DNA of 64,000 nucleotides, taken from assembly GCF_018687695.1 (NCBI RefSeq), contig NZ_CP061303.1, positions 1,753,847-1,817,846 on the forward strand. The letters are read 5' to 3'. The position numbers were made by a program, and so were the translations under genes. Source of the stretch: Polynucleobacter sp. MG-6-Vaara-E2. GTDB lineage: Bacteria > Pseudomonadota > Gammaproteobacteria > Burkholderiales > Burkholderiaceae. Position 1 is the stretch's first letter. The number at the start of each line of letters is the position of its first letter. Positions 43,465 through 52,869 of the stretch are shown here, piece by piece. The notes under the pieces are model-generated. The model saw nothing but the letters and a program-made list of their open reading frames with translations, was not told the DNA's origin and made no database searches.

Positions 43465-43493
43465 TAAATCTGCCTAAAAAATAGGCAGATTTA
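43465..43493 (+). other. Strong palindrome between the UbiH-type gene and dusB
   Basis: AAATCTGCCTA (43466-43476) and TAGGCAGATTT (43482-43492) form a perfect 11-bp stem around five adenines, extended by one more T-A pair. No T-run follows on the plus strand. It may end the upstream transcript or be a binding site near the dusB-fis promoter. The palindrome is seen; the role is unknown. Confidence 0.5.
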
Positions 43494-43565
43494 GACCTGA
43501 CTGTGCTAAAGTGTCATGCTTTCCGCAAGACACGAAAATCCCCGCTCCAGCATAAGCCCCGATAG

Positions 43566-44582
43566 ATGAAGATTGGCCCCCATACTCTCGCAAATAGACT
43601 CTTTGTAGCCCCGATGGCTGGGGTAACAGACCGTCCATTTAGGCAGCTATGCAAGACATTGGGTGCAGGCTATGCAGTCTCAGAAATGGTGGCCTCAAAC
43701 GCCCTTCTTTGGAAGAGTGAAAAAACTCAACGGCGTGCAAATCATATTGGTGAGTTCAAGCCCATCGCAGTTCAAATTGCTGGCGCCGATCCCGCGATGA
43801 TGGCGGCGGCTGCAAAAATCAACGTAAATCATGGCGCACAAATTATTGATATCAACATGGGTTGTCCTGCAAAGAAAGTCTGCAATGTTGCAGCAGGTTC
43901 AGCCCTGTTGCGTGATGAACCATTGGTGCAACAAATTCTAGAAGCCGTTGTTAATGCAGTTGGAATTGGTCCAGATGCTGTACCGGTCACTTTAAAAATT
44001 CGTACCGGCTGGGATCGTGAACATAAAAATGCGATGGAGATTGCTCGCCTTGCAGAAAAATCTGGCATCTCCCTGCTCACTGTTCACGGAAGAACACGTG
44101 CCGATCTGTATCACGGAGAAGCAGAATACGAAACGATTACTGCAGTTAAAAACAGCGTAGGAATACCAGTAGTCGCTAACGGCGATATCAATACACCTGA
44201 AAAAGCAGAATTTGTTTTAAAGACTACTGGTGCAGATGCCATCATGATAGGTCGAGCAGCTCAAGGGCGCCCTTGGATCTTCCGCGAAATCAATCACTAC
44301 CTAGAGACCGGAGGCAAGCTGCCGACCCCAGAAATCAATGAGATTCAAGGCATTATGAATGCCCATCTTTTGGATCACTACGAGTTCTATGGTGAGCATA
44401 TTGGCCTTCGCACAGCTCGCAAACATATTGGCTGGTACTGCAAAGGATTGCGCGACTCACATGCATTCCGTCAACGCATGAATACTGCCGATGATTGCAA
44501 AACCCAATTACAAATGGTCAATGATTATTTTGATGAGATGAAATCTCATTCTGATCGCCTGCTGTTTTTAGAGGCCGCATAA
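43566..44582 (+). CDS. dusB: tRNA-dihydrouridine synthase B
   Basis: FMN-dependent enzyme reducing uridine 17 in the D-loop of tRNA. The 338 residues carry NRLFVAPMAGVTDRPFR at the start, the catalytic C100 in DINMGCPAKKVCN, and the FMN phosphate motif DAIMIGRAAQGRPW. A start at 43566 gives the standard N-terminus (MKIGPHTLANR). fis follows after 46 bases, the well-known dusB-fis order. Confidence 0.97.
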   Translation: MKIGPHTLANRLFVAPMAGVTDRPFRQLCKTLGAGYAVSEMVASNALLWKSEKTQRRANHIGEFKPIAVQIAGADPAMMAAAAKINVNHGAQIIDINMGCPAKKVCNVAAGSALLRDEPLVQQILEAVVNAVGIGPDAVPVTLKIRTGWDREHKNAMEIARLAEKSGISLLTVHGRTRADLYHGEAEYETITAVKNSVGIPVVANGDINTPEKAEFVLKTTGADAIMIGRAAQGRPWIFREINHYLETGGKLPTPEINEIQGIMNAHLLDHYEFYGEHIGLRTARKHIGWYCKGLRDSHAFRQRMNTADDCKTQLQMVNDYFDEMKSHSDRLLFLEAA

Positions 44583-44628
44583 TTTTTTTATTTTTAGATG
44601 TTAGTTATTAGGATTTATAGAAATATTT

Positions 44629-44868
44629 ATGAACGATAAGCACCCCATTACCGAATGTATTGAAACCCAACTTCAAGGTTATCTGAGTGATCTCAAAGGA
44701 ACCCCACCAAGTGATATTTACCAAATGGTATTGGCGGTAGTTGAAAAACCAATGCTGGAGCTCGTCATGCAACACGCCAAACACAATCAGTCTTTGGCAG
44801 CCCAATACCTTGGCATCAACCGCAATACCTTACATAAAAAGCTTGTTGAACACCAATTACTCAAGTAA
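44629..44868 (+). CDS. fis: DNA-binding protein Fis
   Basis: Nucleoid protein of 79 residues. The C-terminal helix-turn-helix is MQHAKHNQSLAAQYLGINRN... (about 45-78: LAAQYLGINRNTLHKKL). The N-terminal beta-hairpin arms of gamma-proteobacterial Fis are shortened. It bends DNA and adjusts transcription of growth-related genes. It follows dusB and precedes purH, both same strand; purH lies 54 bases downstream. Confidence 0.93.
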   Translation: MNDKHPITECIETQLQGYLSDLKGTPPSDIYQMVLAVVEKPMLELVMQHAKHNQSLAAQYLGINRNTLHKKLVEHQLLK

Positions 44869-44922
44869 GCAGAAATCATTCCCCAGCCATCACCCAGCCA
44901 TTTATTGAATCTTCTAAAACTT

Positions 44923-46503
44923 ATGATCCGTACAGCCCTTCTCTCCGTCTCCGATAAAAATGGCATTGTGCCTTTCGCTAAAGCCCTTCATGAGCAAGGC
45001 ATCAAACTTATCTCTACAGGCGGGACTGCTAAGTTATTGGCTGAAAACAATTTGCCAGTAGTTGAAGTGTCCTCTTTAACCAAGTTCCCAGAAATGCTTG
45101 ATGGTCGTGTCAAGACCCTTCACCCAATGGTGCATGGAGGCTTATTAGCACGTAGAGACTTTCCTGAGCATATGGCAGCCCTAAAAGAGTACGGCATCGA
45201 TACCATCGACATGCTAGTGATCAACCTCTACCCATTTAATGAAACGGTTGCCAAAGAGAATTGTTCATTCGAAGATGCTGTAGAAAATATTGACATTGGT
45301 GGTCCAGCCATGTTGCGAGCGGCCGCTAAAAATCATCAAGATGTCACCGTACTCATTTCTCCTGAAGACTACGCACCAGTACTAGCGGAAATGAAAGCCA
45401 ATAAGAATGTAGTTTCATATAAAACGAATCTGGCACTAGCCAAAAAAGTATTTGCACATACAGCACAGTACGATGGCGCAATCGCTAATTACCTCTCTGC
45501 ACTGGGCGATGACCTGAACCACAAAGCACGTTCTGCTTACCCAGAAACCTTGCATCTTGCTTTTGAAAAAGTTCAAGAGATGCGTTATGGTGAGAATCCA
45601 CACCAGTCTGCAGCCTTCTATAAAGATATCCATCCAGTGGCAGGCGCGCTCGCAAACTATAAACAATTGCAAGGCAAAGAACTCTCTTACAACAATATTG
45701 CTGATGCAGACTCTGCATGGGAATGTGTAAAAAGTTTTACAGGAAATGCTGGCGGGGCTGCTGCCTGCGTCATCATCAAGCATGCCAACCCTTGCGGAGT
45801 AGCCGTAGGTTCATCAGCGCTAGAAGCCTATCAAAAGGCCTTCAAAACCGATCCCAGTTCAGCATTTGGAGGCATTATTGCTTTCAACACTCCATGTGAT
45901 GGTGCTGCTGCCCAAGAAATTTCTAAACAATTTGTTGAAGTATTAATTGCGCCAAGCTTCAGTGATGAGGCAAAAGCGGTTTTTGCTTCTAAGCAAAATG
46001 TACGTCTCTTGGAAATTCCACTGGGTAATGCATTTAATACATTTGACTTCAAGCGAGTTGGTGGTGGCTTACTAGTACAGTCGCCCGATGCCAAGAATGT
46101 ACTTCAGAGTGAGATGCGCGTTGTTAGCCAAAGACAGCCTACGCCAAGTGAAATGAATGACATGATGTTTGCTTGGCGTGTTGCCAAATTTGTAAAATCC
46201 AATGCGATTGTGTATTGCGCTAATGGTATGACGCTGGGTATTGGCGCAGGCCAAATGAGCCGTGTTGACTCTGCAAGGATGGCTAGCATCAAGGCTGAGA
46301 ATGCTGGCTTAAGTCTTAAGGGCTCAGCAGTTGCGAGTGATGCTTTCTTCCCATTCCGAGATGGCCTGGATGTAGTGGTGAATGGTGGAGCAAGCTGCGC
46401 CATTCAGCCAGGCGGCAGTATGCGTGACGAAGAAATCATTGCCGCAGCGAATGAGCATGGCATTGCCATGATCTTTACCGGCACGCGCCATTTCCGTCAC
46501 TAA
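44923..46503 (+). CDS. purH: Bifunctional IMP cyclohydrolase/AICAR formyltransferase
   Basis: Last two steps of de novo purine synthesis. The 526 residues begin IRTALLSVSDKNGIVPFA. They have the MGS-like cyclohydrolase domain (about 1-200, with GRVKTLHP) and the AICARFT domain, with motif KHANPCGVAVG. Start ATG 44923 matches the family; a TTG at 44905 in frame is unlikely. A Fis gene lies upstream; ruvC follows by 23 bases. Confidence 0.97.
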   Translation: MIRTALLSVSDKNGIVPFAKALHEQGIKLISTGGTAKLLAENNLPVVEVSSLTKFPEMLDGRVKTLHPMVHGGLLARRDFPEHMAALKEYGIDTIDMLVINLYPFNETVAKENCSFEDAVENIDIGGPAMLRAAAKNHQDVTVLISPEDYAPVLAEMKANKNVVSYKTNLALAKKVFAHTAQYDGAIANYLSALGDDLNHKARSAYPETLHLAFEKVQEMRYGENPHQSAAFYKDIHPVAGALANYKQLQGKELSYNNIADADSAWECVKSFTGNAGGAAACVIIKHANPCGVAVGSSALEAYQKAFKTDPSSAFGGIIAFNTPCDGAAAQEISKQFVEVLIAPSFSDEAKAVFASKQNVRLLEIPLGNAFNTFDFKRVGGGLLVQSPDAKNVLQSEMRVVSQRQPTPSEMNDMMFAWRVAKFVKSNAIVYCANGMTLGIGAGQMSRVDSARMASIKAENAGLSLKGSAVASDAFFPFRDGLDVVVNGGASCAIQPGGSMRDEEIIAAANEHGIAMIFTGTRHFRH

Positions 46504-46526
46504 GCAAATAGGGAATACCAAGACCC

Positions 46527-47057
46527 ATGCGCTGGATAGGAATTGACCCAGGTTTGCGTACCACCGGTTTTGGTATCATCGATGTTGATGGCCAAAAACT
46601 GACGTACGTAGCCTCTGGAACCATTGAGAGTGGCGATCCAGCCAAAGGCTTGCCAGAGCGTTTGGGTGCGCTATATGCTGGCGTTAAAGAAGTTCTAGAA
46701 ACGTATCGTCCAGAATCTGCTGCGATTGAAGAGGTGTTCTTAAACGTCAATCCCCGCTCAACCTTGATGCTGGGCCAAGCAAGAGGTGCGGTAATTGCCG
46801 CTCTTGTCTCAGAAAAGCTACCCGTTGCTGAATACAGTGCCCTTCGCGTCAAGCAAGCGATTGTGGGTACGGGTCGTGCAGCTAAACCTCAAGTGCAAGA
46901 AATGGTCAAGCGTCTACTAAGACTCAATCGTGCTCCCGGTACGGATGCTTCTGATGCATTAGGGGTTGCCATCTGCGCGGCCCATCATGCGCAAATGCCA
47001 AAAGCAATCATTACAGCTTTAGCACCTAAGTTAGCCCCAAAAAAACGCAGCAAATAA
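46527..47057 (+). CDS. ruvC: Holliday junction resolvase RuvC
   Basis: Endonuclease cutting Holliday junctions. The 176 residues start RWIGIDPGLRTTGFG with catalytic D7. They carry the second acidic site in AAIEEVFLNVNPRSTL (E67-E68 region) and DASDALGVAICAAHH with the last acidic pair near residue 140. It heads the ruvC-ruvA-ruvB run, with 29 bases before ruvA. No LexA box is seen upstream, unlike the E. coli ruvAB operon. Confidence 0.97.
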   Translation: MRWIGIDPGLRTTGFGIIDVDGQKLTYVASGTIESGDPAKGLPERLGALYAGVKEVLETYRPESAAIEEVFLNVNPRSTLMLGQARGAVIAALVSEKLPVAEYSALRVKQAIVGTGRAAKPQVQEMVKRLLRLNRAPGTDASDALGVAICAAHHAQMPKAIITALAPKLAPKKRSK

Positions 47058-47086
47058 AAATACACATCACAGGTTAAGATCTCTAC

Positions 47087-47668
47087 ATGATTGGTCGCAT
47101 ACAAGGCATTCTCGTTTCAGTTCATCCACCTCGCCTCTTGGTCGATTGCCAAGGCATTGGCTATGAGGTAGATGTTCCAATGAGCACACTGTATCAACTG
47201 CCTCAAGCTGGTCAAAAAATTACACTTCTCACTCATTTTCAAGTGCGTGAGGATGCACAACAACTCTTTGGCTTTGCCACTGAGACTGAGCGTGAGGCAT
47301 TTAGACAACTCATCAAGATCAGTGGTGTCGGATCCAGGACTGCCTTAGCCGTTCTTTCTGGCATGAGTGTGAATGAACTAGCCCAAGCAATTGCACTACA
47401 AGGGGCAGGTCGTTTGACACAAGTTCCTGGGATTGGCAAAAAGACTGCCGAACGTCTTTGCTTAGAGCTCAAAGGCAAATTAGCTCCAGACCTAGGTCTT
47501 ACTTCAGGCAAATCTCAAGTTTTGGATGCTAATAGCGAAGTATTGCAAGCGCTCTTAGCTTTAGGATATTCAGAAAAAGAGGCCCTCTTGGCACTCAAAC
47601 AAATCCCACCAGATACCAATGTATCCGATGGTATCCGTATGGGCTTGAAGTATTTATCTAAAGCCTAA
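47087..47668 (+). CDS. ruvA: Holliday junction DNA helicase subunit RuvA
   Basis: Tetrameric junction-binding protein that loads RuvB. The 193 residues have an N-terminal OB-fold (IGRIQGILVSVHPPRLLVDC). Two helix-hairpin-helix motifs follow (KISGVGSRTALAVLSGM and VPGIGKKTAERLCLELKGK), then a C-terminal RuvB-binding domain (about 145-193). It lies 29 bases after ruvC and 42 bases before ruvB. Confidence 0.97.
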   Translation: MIGRIQGILVSVHPPRLLVDCQGIGYEVDVPMSTLYQLPQAGQKITLLTHFQVREDAQQLFGFATETEREAFRQLIKISGVGSRTALAVLSGMSVNELAQAIALQGAGRLTQVPGIGKKTAERLCLELKGKLAPDLGLTSGKSQVLDANSEVLQALLALGYSEKEALLALKQIPPDTNVSDGIRMGLKYLSKA

Positions 47669-47710
47669 TCCCAAATAGAAGCAATTCAAAATAAGCACTA
47701 CACTTGCAGC

Positions 47711-48781
47711 ATGGCAATACATACAGACGACCTCAGCTCTATCCCTGAAGATTTACCAGAGGAAAATGACCGTATCGTAAGCGGTGCTGCAGGTAACTCT
47801 GAAGCCATTTTTGAAAGAGCATTACGCCCCAAACAGCTCGATGAATACGTTGGTCAAACAAAAGCTCGCGCCCAATTAGAAATTTTTATCAGCGCCACTA
47901 GAGCACGTCAAGAAGCCCTAGATCACGTACTTCTATTTGGCCCACCAGGCCTTGGGAAGACTACGCTTGCGCATATTATTGCGCGTGAGCTTGGTGTGAA
48001 CTTGCGCCAAACTAGCGGTCCAGTTCTTGACCGACCTGGCGACCTCGCTGCATTGCTAACCAATTTAGAAGCCAACGATGTGCTCTTTATTGATGAGATT
48101 CATAGACTTTCGCCCGTTGTAGAGGAGATTCTGTACCCAGCACTTGAAGACTACAGTCTTGACATCATGATTGGAGAAGGCCCTGCTGCACGTAGCGTCA
48201 AAATCGATCTTAAGCCTTTTACTTTGATTGGCGCTACAACTCGCGCCGGCATGCTCACCAATCCATTGCGCGATCGCTTTGGTATTGTGGCCAGACTTGA
48301 GTTTTACACCACCGAAGAGCTAACCAAAATCATTAATCGCTCTGCCAGCTTACTCAAGGCAAATATTGATCCAGAAGGTTCAATAGAAATTGCTAAACGC
48401 GCTCGTGGAACTCCGCGCATCGCCAACCGCCTATTACGTCGTGTTCGCGACTATGCAGAAGTAAAAGGCACTGGGACGATTACCAAGGTAATGGCTGATG
48501 CAGCACTCAAAATGCTTGATGTTGATCCGAGCGGGTTTGATGTCATGGATAGAAAACTGCTTGAGGCCATCTTGCACAAATTTGATGGCGGTCCAGTCGG
48601 GATTGATAACTTAGCCGCTGCTATTGGTGAGGAACGCGACACAATTGAAGATGTCTTGGAACCCTATCTCATCCAACAGGGTTATCTGCAGAGGACATCG
48701 CGGGGTCGCATGGCCACCCGCCAGGCTTACGAACACTTTGGCTTAACACCCCCAAGCAGTTCAGCAAGCTTAGATATTTAA
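47711..48781 (+). CDS. ruvB: Holliday junction DNA helicase subunit RuvB
   Basis: AAA+ motor that drives branch migration. The 356 residues have Walker A GPPGLGKT at 77-84, Walker B in LFIDEIHRLSP, sensor I in LIGATTRAGML, and a C-terminal winged helix with GYLQRTSRGRMAT. Length fits. It ends 9 bases before the convergent tyrS. Confidence 0.98.
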   Translation: MAIHTDDLSSIPEDLPEENDRIVSGAAGNSEAIFERALRPKQLDEYVGQTKARAQLEIFISATRARQEALDHVLLFGPPGLGKTTLAHIIARELGVNLRQTSGPVLDRPGDLAALLTNLEANDVLFIDEIHRLSPVVEEILYPALEDYSLDIMIGEGPAARSVKIDLKPFTLIGATTRAGMLTNPLRDRFGIVARLEFYTTEELTKIINRSASLLKANIDPEGSIEIAKRARGTPRIANRLLRRVRDYAEVKGTGTITKVMADAALKMLDVDPSGFDVMDRKLLEAILHKFDGGPVGIDNLAAAIGEERDTIEDVLEPYLIQQGYLQRTSRGRMATRQAYEHFGLTPPSSSASLDI

Positions 48782-48790
48782 ACCCAATAG

Positions 48791-50023
48791 TTAACTAAGC
48801 GTCACTTTTGCAAACTTGCGTTTGCCTACTTGCACAACGTAGGTTCCAGCTTCAATCTTAGCCTGCTTATCCGATACGGTAGTACCGTCAATCTTCACAC
48901 CGTTTTGCTCCACATTACGCATCGCTTCTGATGTTGATGGCGCCAATCCAGTAGCCTTTAATAGAGCAGCAATACCCATAGGCGCACCAGAAATATTTAC
49001 TTCTGGGATGTCGTCTGGAACACCGCCTTTAGCACGGTGGTTAAAGTCTTCTAAAGCTTTCTCTGCAGCAGCCTGCGAATGAAAACGTGCAACAATTTCT
49101 TGTGCCAGGAGCACTTTGCAATCTTTTGGATTACGTCCAGCAGCAACTTCTTGTTTCATGAGATCAATTTCCGACATGGGGCGGAACGATAGCAATGTAA
49201 AGTAATCCCACATTAAATCATCTGAGGTACTCAAGAGCTTGCCAAACATATCGCCCGCAGGCTCACTAATGCCAATGTAGTTGCCTTTAGATTTACTCAT
49301 CTTTTCAACGCCATCTAGACCCACCAAGAGCGGCATGGTCAAAATACATTGAGGCTCTTGACCATACTCACGCTGGAGTTCACGGCCAACTAAGAGATTA
49401 AATTTCTGATCGGTACCACCAAGCTCTAGATCGCTCTTGAGTGCTACAGAGTCATAACCCTGCATGAGTGGATACAAAAACTCATGGATTGAAATCGGCA
49501 CACCATTACGATAGCGTTTAGTAAAGTCGTCACGCTCCAACATGCGAGCAACAGTATGTTTAGCGGCAAGCTGAATCATGCCGCGCGCACCCAGAGGGTC
49601 GCACCACTCACTGTTGTAACGCACCTCTGTTTTAGCAGGATCAAGGACCATGCTTGCTTGACGATAGTAAGTCTCCGCATTGACTGCAATTTCTTCTGCG
49701 GTCAAAGGGGGACGAGTTGCATTACGACCAGATGGATCGCCAATCATGCTGGTGAAATCACCAATCAAGAAAATAACTGTATGCCCTAAATCTTGTAATT
49801 GACGTAACTTATTCAGTACAACTGTGTGACCCAAATGAATATCTGGCGCAGTTGGGTCTAAACCTAACTTAATACGCAAAGGAGTCTTCGTAGCTTGGCT
49901 ACGCGCCAGCTTTTGTACCCAGTCTGCCTCAACCAATAGCTCATCACAGCCACGTTTGGTGACTTCGAGTGCCGCAAAGACTTCAGGGGTCAAAGGATAT
50001 TTTTGTTCTACTTTTGCCGTCAT
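48791..50023 (-). CDS. tyrS: Tyrosine--tRNA ligase
   Basis: Class I synthetase. The 410-residue protein has the HIGH-type motif HLGH at 63-66, KMSKS at 241-245, and a C-terminal S4 RNA-binding domain (about 345-410). I chose the ATG at 50023 (MTAKVEQKYP), since the in-frame ATG at 50119 would add 32 residues overlapping the anmK start. It is divergent from anmK with 88 bases between starts. Confidence 0.96.
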   Translation of the reverse strand: MTAKVEQKYPLTPEVFAALEVTKRGCDELLVEADWVQKLARSQATKTPLRIKLGLDPTAPDIHLGHTVVLNKLRQLQDLGHTVIFLIGDFTSMIGDPSGRNATRPPLTAEEIAVNAETYYRQASMVLDPAKTEVRYNSEWCDPLGARGMIQLAAKHTVARMLERDDFTKRYRNGVPISIHEFLYPLMQGYDSVALKSDLELGGTDQKFNLLVGRELQREYGQEPQCILTMPLLVGLDGVEKMSKSKGNYIGISEPAGDMFGKLLSTSDDLMWDYFTLLSFRPMSEIDLMKQEVAAGRNPKDCKVLLAQEIVARFHSQAAAEKALEDFNHRAKGGVPDDIPEVNISGAPMGIAALLKATGLAPSTSEAMRNVEQNGVKIDGTTVSDKQAKIEAGTYVVQVGKRKFAKVTLS

Positions 50024-50111
50024 GCTGATTCGGTTAACTGTTTCAGTTAAATTAGTATTTAAATTGCTAAAGCATAATTGTCGCATCACTGAGACTGAAG
50101 CCCCTAACCCT

Positions 50112-51239
50112 ATGACCAAGCCCTATTCTTTCTACATTGGCCTCATGTCTGGCACCAGCCTAGATGGGATTGATGCTGTTTTAGCCAAGATTGGGCCCAA
50201 TGGCCAAACCAGCGCAGTAGAAGCTGTCAGCGAGCCCTTCGCACCCGAGCTACGTAAAACCCTTTTTGAACTACAGACTCCCGGGTCCAACGAACTACAT
50301 CGCGAGAAGCAGGCTGGTAACGCCCTGGCCTTGGCCTATGCAGTAGTGGTCACTCAGCTTCTCAAAAAAGCTAATCTGCGGGCTACCGATATTGCCGCGA
50401 TTGGAGCTCATGGTCAGACAATTCGTCATCAACCCCATCTCGGTGACTTTGCATACACACACCAAACCCTCAACCCCGCTCTACTAGCTGAAAAAACAGG
50501 TATTGATGTTATCGCCGACTTTAGAAGTCGTGATCTTGCAGCAGGCGGACATGGTGCACCGTTGGTTCCCGCTTTTCATGCGCAACAATTTGCAGAGGAT
50601 AAAAACTTAGCCATTCTCAATATTGGCGGTATTGCCAATCTCACTTTACTTTCCAAAAATGGTGAAGTTTTTGGCTTTGATTGTGGCCCCGGAAATATGT
50701 TGCTGGATGCTTGGATACAAGAGCATCAAGGAAATGCTTTTGATGAGAGCGGCCGCTGGGCATTACAAGGAACTGTGAATGAAACTCTACTTGCGAAAAT
50801 GTTATCAGATCCATTTTTTGCAAAAGCACCGCCCAAGAGCACTGGCCGAGATGACTTTCATATGAATTGGTTACAAGAAAAAATTGCTAGTGACAATCAT
50901 CTGGCTGAAGATGTACAAGCAAGCCTATTGCACCTAACAGCCCAATCAGCACTCGAAGCTTTACTACGCCACGCCCCGCAAACCCAGAAGCTGATTGTCT
51001 GCGGGGGTGGTGCAAAAAATAAAGCCTTGATGAATTTATTAAAAGTTAAAGCGCAACACTTCTTTAAAGAACCTATTGAAATTACAACAAGTGATTCAGT
51101 CGGCATCGATCCACAGCTCGTTGAAGGTCTGGCATTTGCTTGGCTTGCTTGGGCCCATAAAGAAAAACGGCCAGCAAATTTGCCAGCCGTCACAGGAGCG
51201 AAGGGATCTAGAATTCTAGGTGCTTGCTATCCAGCGTAA
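50112..51239 (+). CDS. anmK: Anhydro-N-acetylmuramic acid kinase
   Basis: Kinase that opens and phosphorylates 1,6-anhydroMurNAc, recycled from peptidoglycan, to MurNAc-6-phosphate. The 375 residues begin YIGLMSGTSLDGIDAVLA, then GAHGQTIRHQP, and the acidic GFDCGPGNMLLDAW. The C-terminal GGGAKNKALM segment fits the actin-like ATPase fold. ATG 50112 gives the family N-terminus; an upstream frame extension to 49956 lies in tyrS. It complements AmgK/MurU (39170). Confidence 0.95.
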   Translation: MTKPYSFYIGLMSGTSLDGIDAVLAKIGPNGQTSAVEAVSEPFAPELRKTLFELQTPGSNELHREKQAGNALALAYAVVVTQLLKKANLRATDIAAIGAHGQTIRHQPHLGDFAYTHQTLNPALLAEKTGIDVIADFRSRDLAAGGHGAPLVPAFHAQQFAEDKNLAILNIGGIANLTLLSKNGEVFGFDCGPGNMLLDAWIQEHQGNAFDESGRWALQGTVNETLLAKMLSDPFFAKAPPKSTGRDDFHMNWLQEKIASDNHLAEDVQASLLHLTAQSALEALLRHAPQTQKLIVCGGGAKNKALMNLLKVKAQHFFKEPIEITTSDSVGIDPQLVEGLAFAWLAWAHKEKRPANLPAVTGAKGSRILGACYPA

Positions 51240-51248
51240 TGAATATTC

Positions 51249-51623
51249 TTAGGCAGAGAAAGAAGATCCGCAACCACAAGTAGTTGTAGCATTTGGGTTC
51301 TTAATCACAAATTGTGAGCCGTTGATATCTTCTTTGTAATCAATCTCTGCACCAACTAAATACTGGAAGCTCATTGAATCTACTAGGAGAGTCACGCCAT
51401 TCTTTTCAAAAAGAGTGTCGTCTTCATTCACAGCATCATCAAACGTGAAGCCATACTGAAAACCTGAGCAACCGCCACCTTGCACGAACACCCGCAATTT
51501 CAATTCTGGGTTACCTTCCTCAGCAATCAGATCGGCCACTTTTGCAGCAGCTGCATCCGTAAACACCAACGGGGTTGGTGGCTCGGCTAAATCTTGTGCT
51601 GGTTGTGTCGCTAATTCAGTCAT
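51249..51623 (-). CDS. erpA: Iron-sulfur cluster insertion protein ErpA
   Basis: A-type carrier that hands [4Fe-4S] or [2Fe-2S] clusters to apo-enzymes. The 124 residues have the three ligand cysteines C52 (GGCSGFQYG), C116 and C118 (TTCGCGSSF). The EDDTLFEKNG segment matches ErpA. Convergent with anmK, with 9 bases between. It may share transcription with argC upstream, but 68 bases separate them. Confidence 0.95.
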   Translation of the reverse strand: MTELATQPAQDLAEPPTPLVFTDAAAAKVADLIAEEGNPELKLRVFVQGGGCSGFQYGFTFDDAVNEDDTLFEKNGVTLLVDSMSFQYLVGAEIDYKEDINGSQFVIKNPNATTTCGCGSSFSA

Positions 51624-51691
51624 GGTTCACTCCTAAATCTAATGGGTATGGCTTATTTTAGGCTTTAAATGCCCAGCTTGCTGAAGGGTCT

Positions 51692-52750
51692 TTATGGAGA
51701 TACAGCAATCTGGGTAAGGCCCGTAGTTTCAGGCAAGCCAAACATCAAATTCATACACTGCACACCCTGACCTGAGGCACCTTTTACCAAGTTATCCTCA
51801 ACCACCAAAATAACCAAAGTGTCACCGCCACCAGGACGATGAATTGCGATCCGGATACCATTGCTTCCCCGCACTGAGCGTGTTTCTGGGTGACTTCCAG
51901 CAGGCATCACATCGACAAAAGGCTCATCCTTGTAGAAGTTCTCATAAAGCTTTTGATAATCGACATCTTGACCAGCATCTGTCAAACGTACATACAAAGT
52001 CGAATGAATGCCCCTCACCATCGGCGTGAGATGTGGCACAAAGGTTAGGCCAATTTGGTCGTGGCCTGCAATGGCTTTTAAACCTTGAACAATTTCGGGG
52101 AGATGGCGATGACCCTTAACTCCATATGCCTTGAAGTTATCGCTTGCTTCAGATAGCAAAGTGCCAATCTCAGCCTTCCGTCCAGCGCCAGATGTACCTG
52201 ACTTAGAGTCAGAAATAATATGATTGCCATCGATCAACTGCTTACCACCAGTAGATTTTGGTGAAAGCAGTGGGGCAAGGCCTAGTTGTACAGAAGTTGG
52301 ATAACAACCCGCTAGACCAACAATACGGGCTTTTTTAATCGCTTCACGATTTATCTCAGCCAAACCATAAACTGCTTCAGCCAGAATTTCAGGGCAGCTA
52401 TGTTCCATGCCATACCATTTAGCAAATTCTTTTACATCTTTCAAACGGAAGTCAGCTGCAAGATCCAGAATCTTCACATTGTTAGCGAGCAATTCTTTTG
52501 CTTGTGCCATGGCAACACCATGGGGGGTTGCAAAAAACACCACATCACATTCATTTAACTTTGCTTCATCTGGTGTAGTGAATTTCAGATCAACATGGCC
52601 ACGCAAAGATGGGAACATCTCAGCTACTGGCATACCAGCTTCTGTTCGCGATGTAATAGCAACAATTTTGACTTCAGAATGCTGCGCCAACAAACGCAAT
52701 AATTCCACTCCGGTATATCCTGTGCCGCCAACAATGCCAACCTTAATCAT
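51692..52750 (-). CDS. argC: N-acetyl-gamma-glutamyl-phosphate reductase
   Basis: NADPH-dependent reductase, third step of arginine synthesis. The 352 residues begin KVGIVGGTGYTGVELLRLL. The catalytic cysteine is C149 in GLAGCYPTSVQL, and HLTPMVRGIHST is the later active-site segment. ATG 52750 has GGAG upstream at 52757-52760; a TTG codon at 52762 overlaps that ribosome site and is not the start. Confidence 0.96.
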   Translation of the reverse strand: MIKVGIVGGTGYTGVELLRLLAQHSEVKIVAITSRTEAGMPVAEMFPSLRGHVDLKFTTPDEAKLNECDVVFFATPHGVAMAQAKELLANNVKILDLAADFRLKDVKEFAKWYGMEHSCPEILAEAVYGLAEINREAIKKARIVGLAGCYPTSVQLGLAPLLSPKSTGGKQLIDGNHIISDSKSGTSGAGRKAEIGTLLSEASDNFKAYGVKGHRHLPEIVQGLKAIAGHDQIGLTFVPHLTPMVRGIHSTLYVRLTDAGQDVDYQKLYENFYKDEPFVDVMPAGSHPETRSVRGSNGIRIAIHRPGGGDTLVILVVEDNLVKGASGQGVQCMNLMFGLPETTGLTQIAVSP

Positions 52751-52816
52751 GTCTTTCTCCAAAATACCAACTACGGGAAGTTTTTAAAAAACTTCTGAAT
52801 ACCTCAATTGTAGAAA

Positions 52817-52843
52817 CAAAAAGGGCCGCTTGCGCGACCCTTT
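52817..52843 (-). terminator. Intrinsic terminator after rpsI
   Basis: On the minus strand AAAGGGTCGC pairs with GCGGCCCTTT (one T-G pair) around a GCAA tetraloop, followed by a T-rich end. It lies 27-53 bases beyond the rpsI stop and separates rplM-rpsI from argC. Confidence 0.9.
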
Positions 52844-52869
52844 CGATAAAACTTAAGCGACTGAAAGAA

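Noticed and set aside
45436..45783. 115-residue frame antisense to purH
   Set aside because: Shadow of the purH coding strand without recognisable domain.
46475..46852. 125-residue frame antisense to ruvC
   Set aside because: Lies wholly against ruvC and the purH end; codon pattern is that of a complement.
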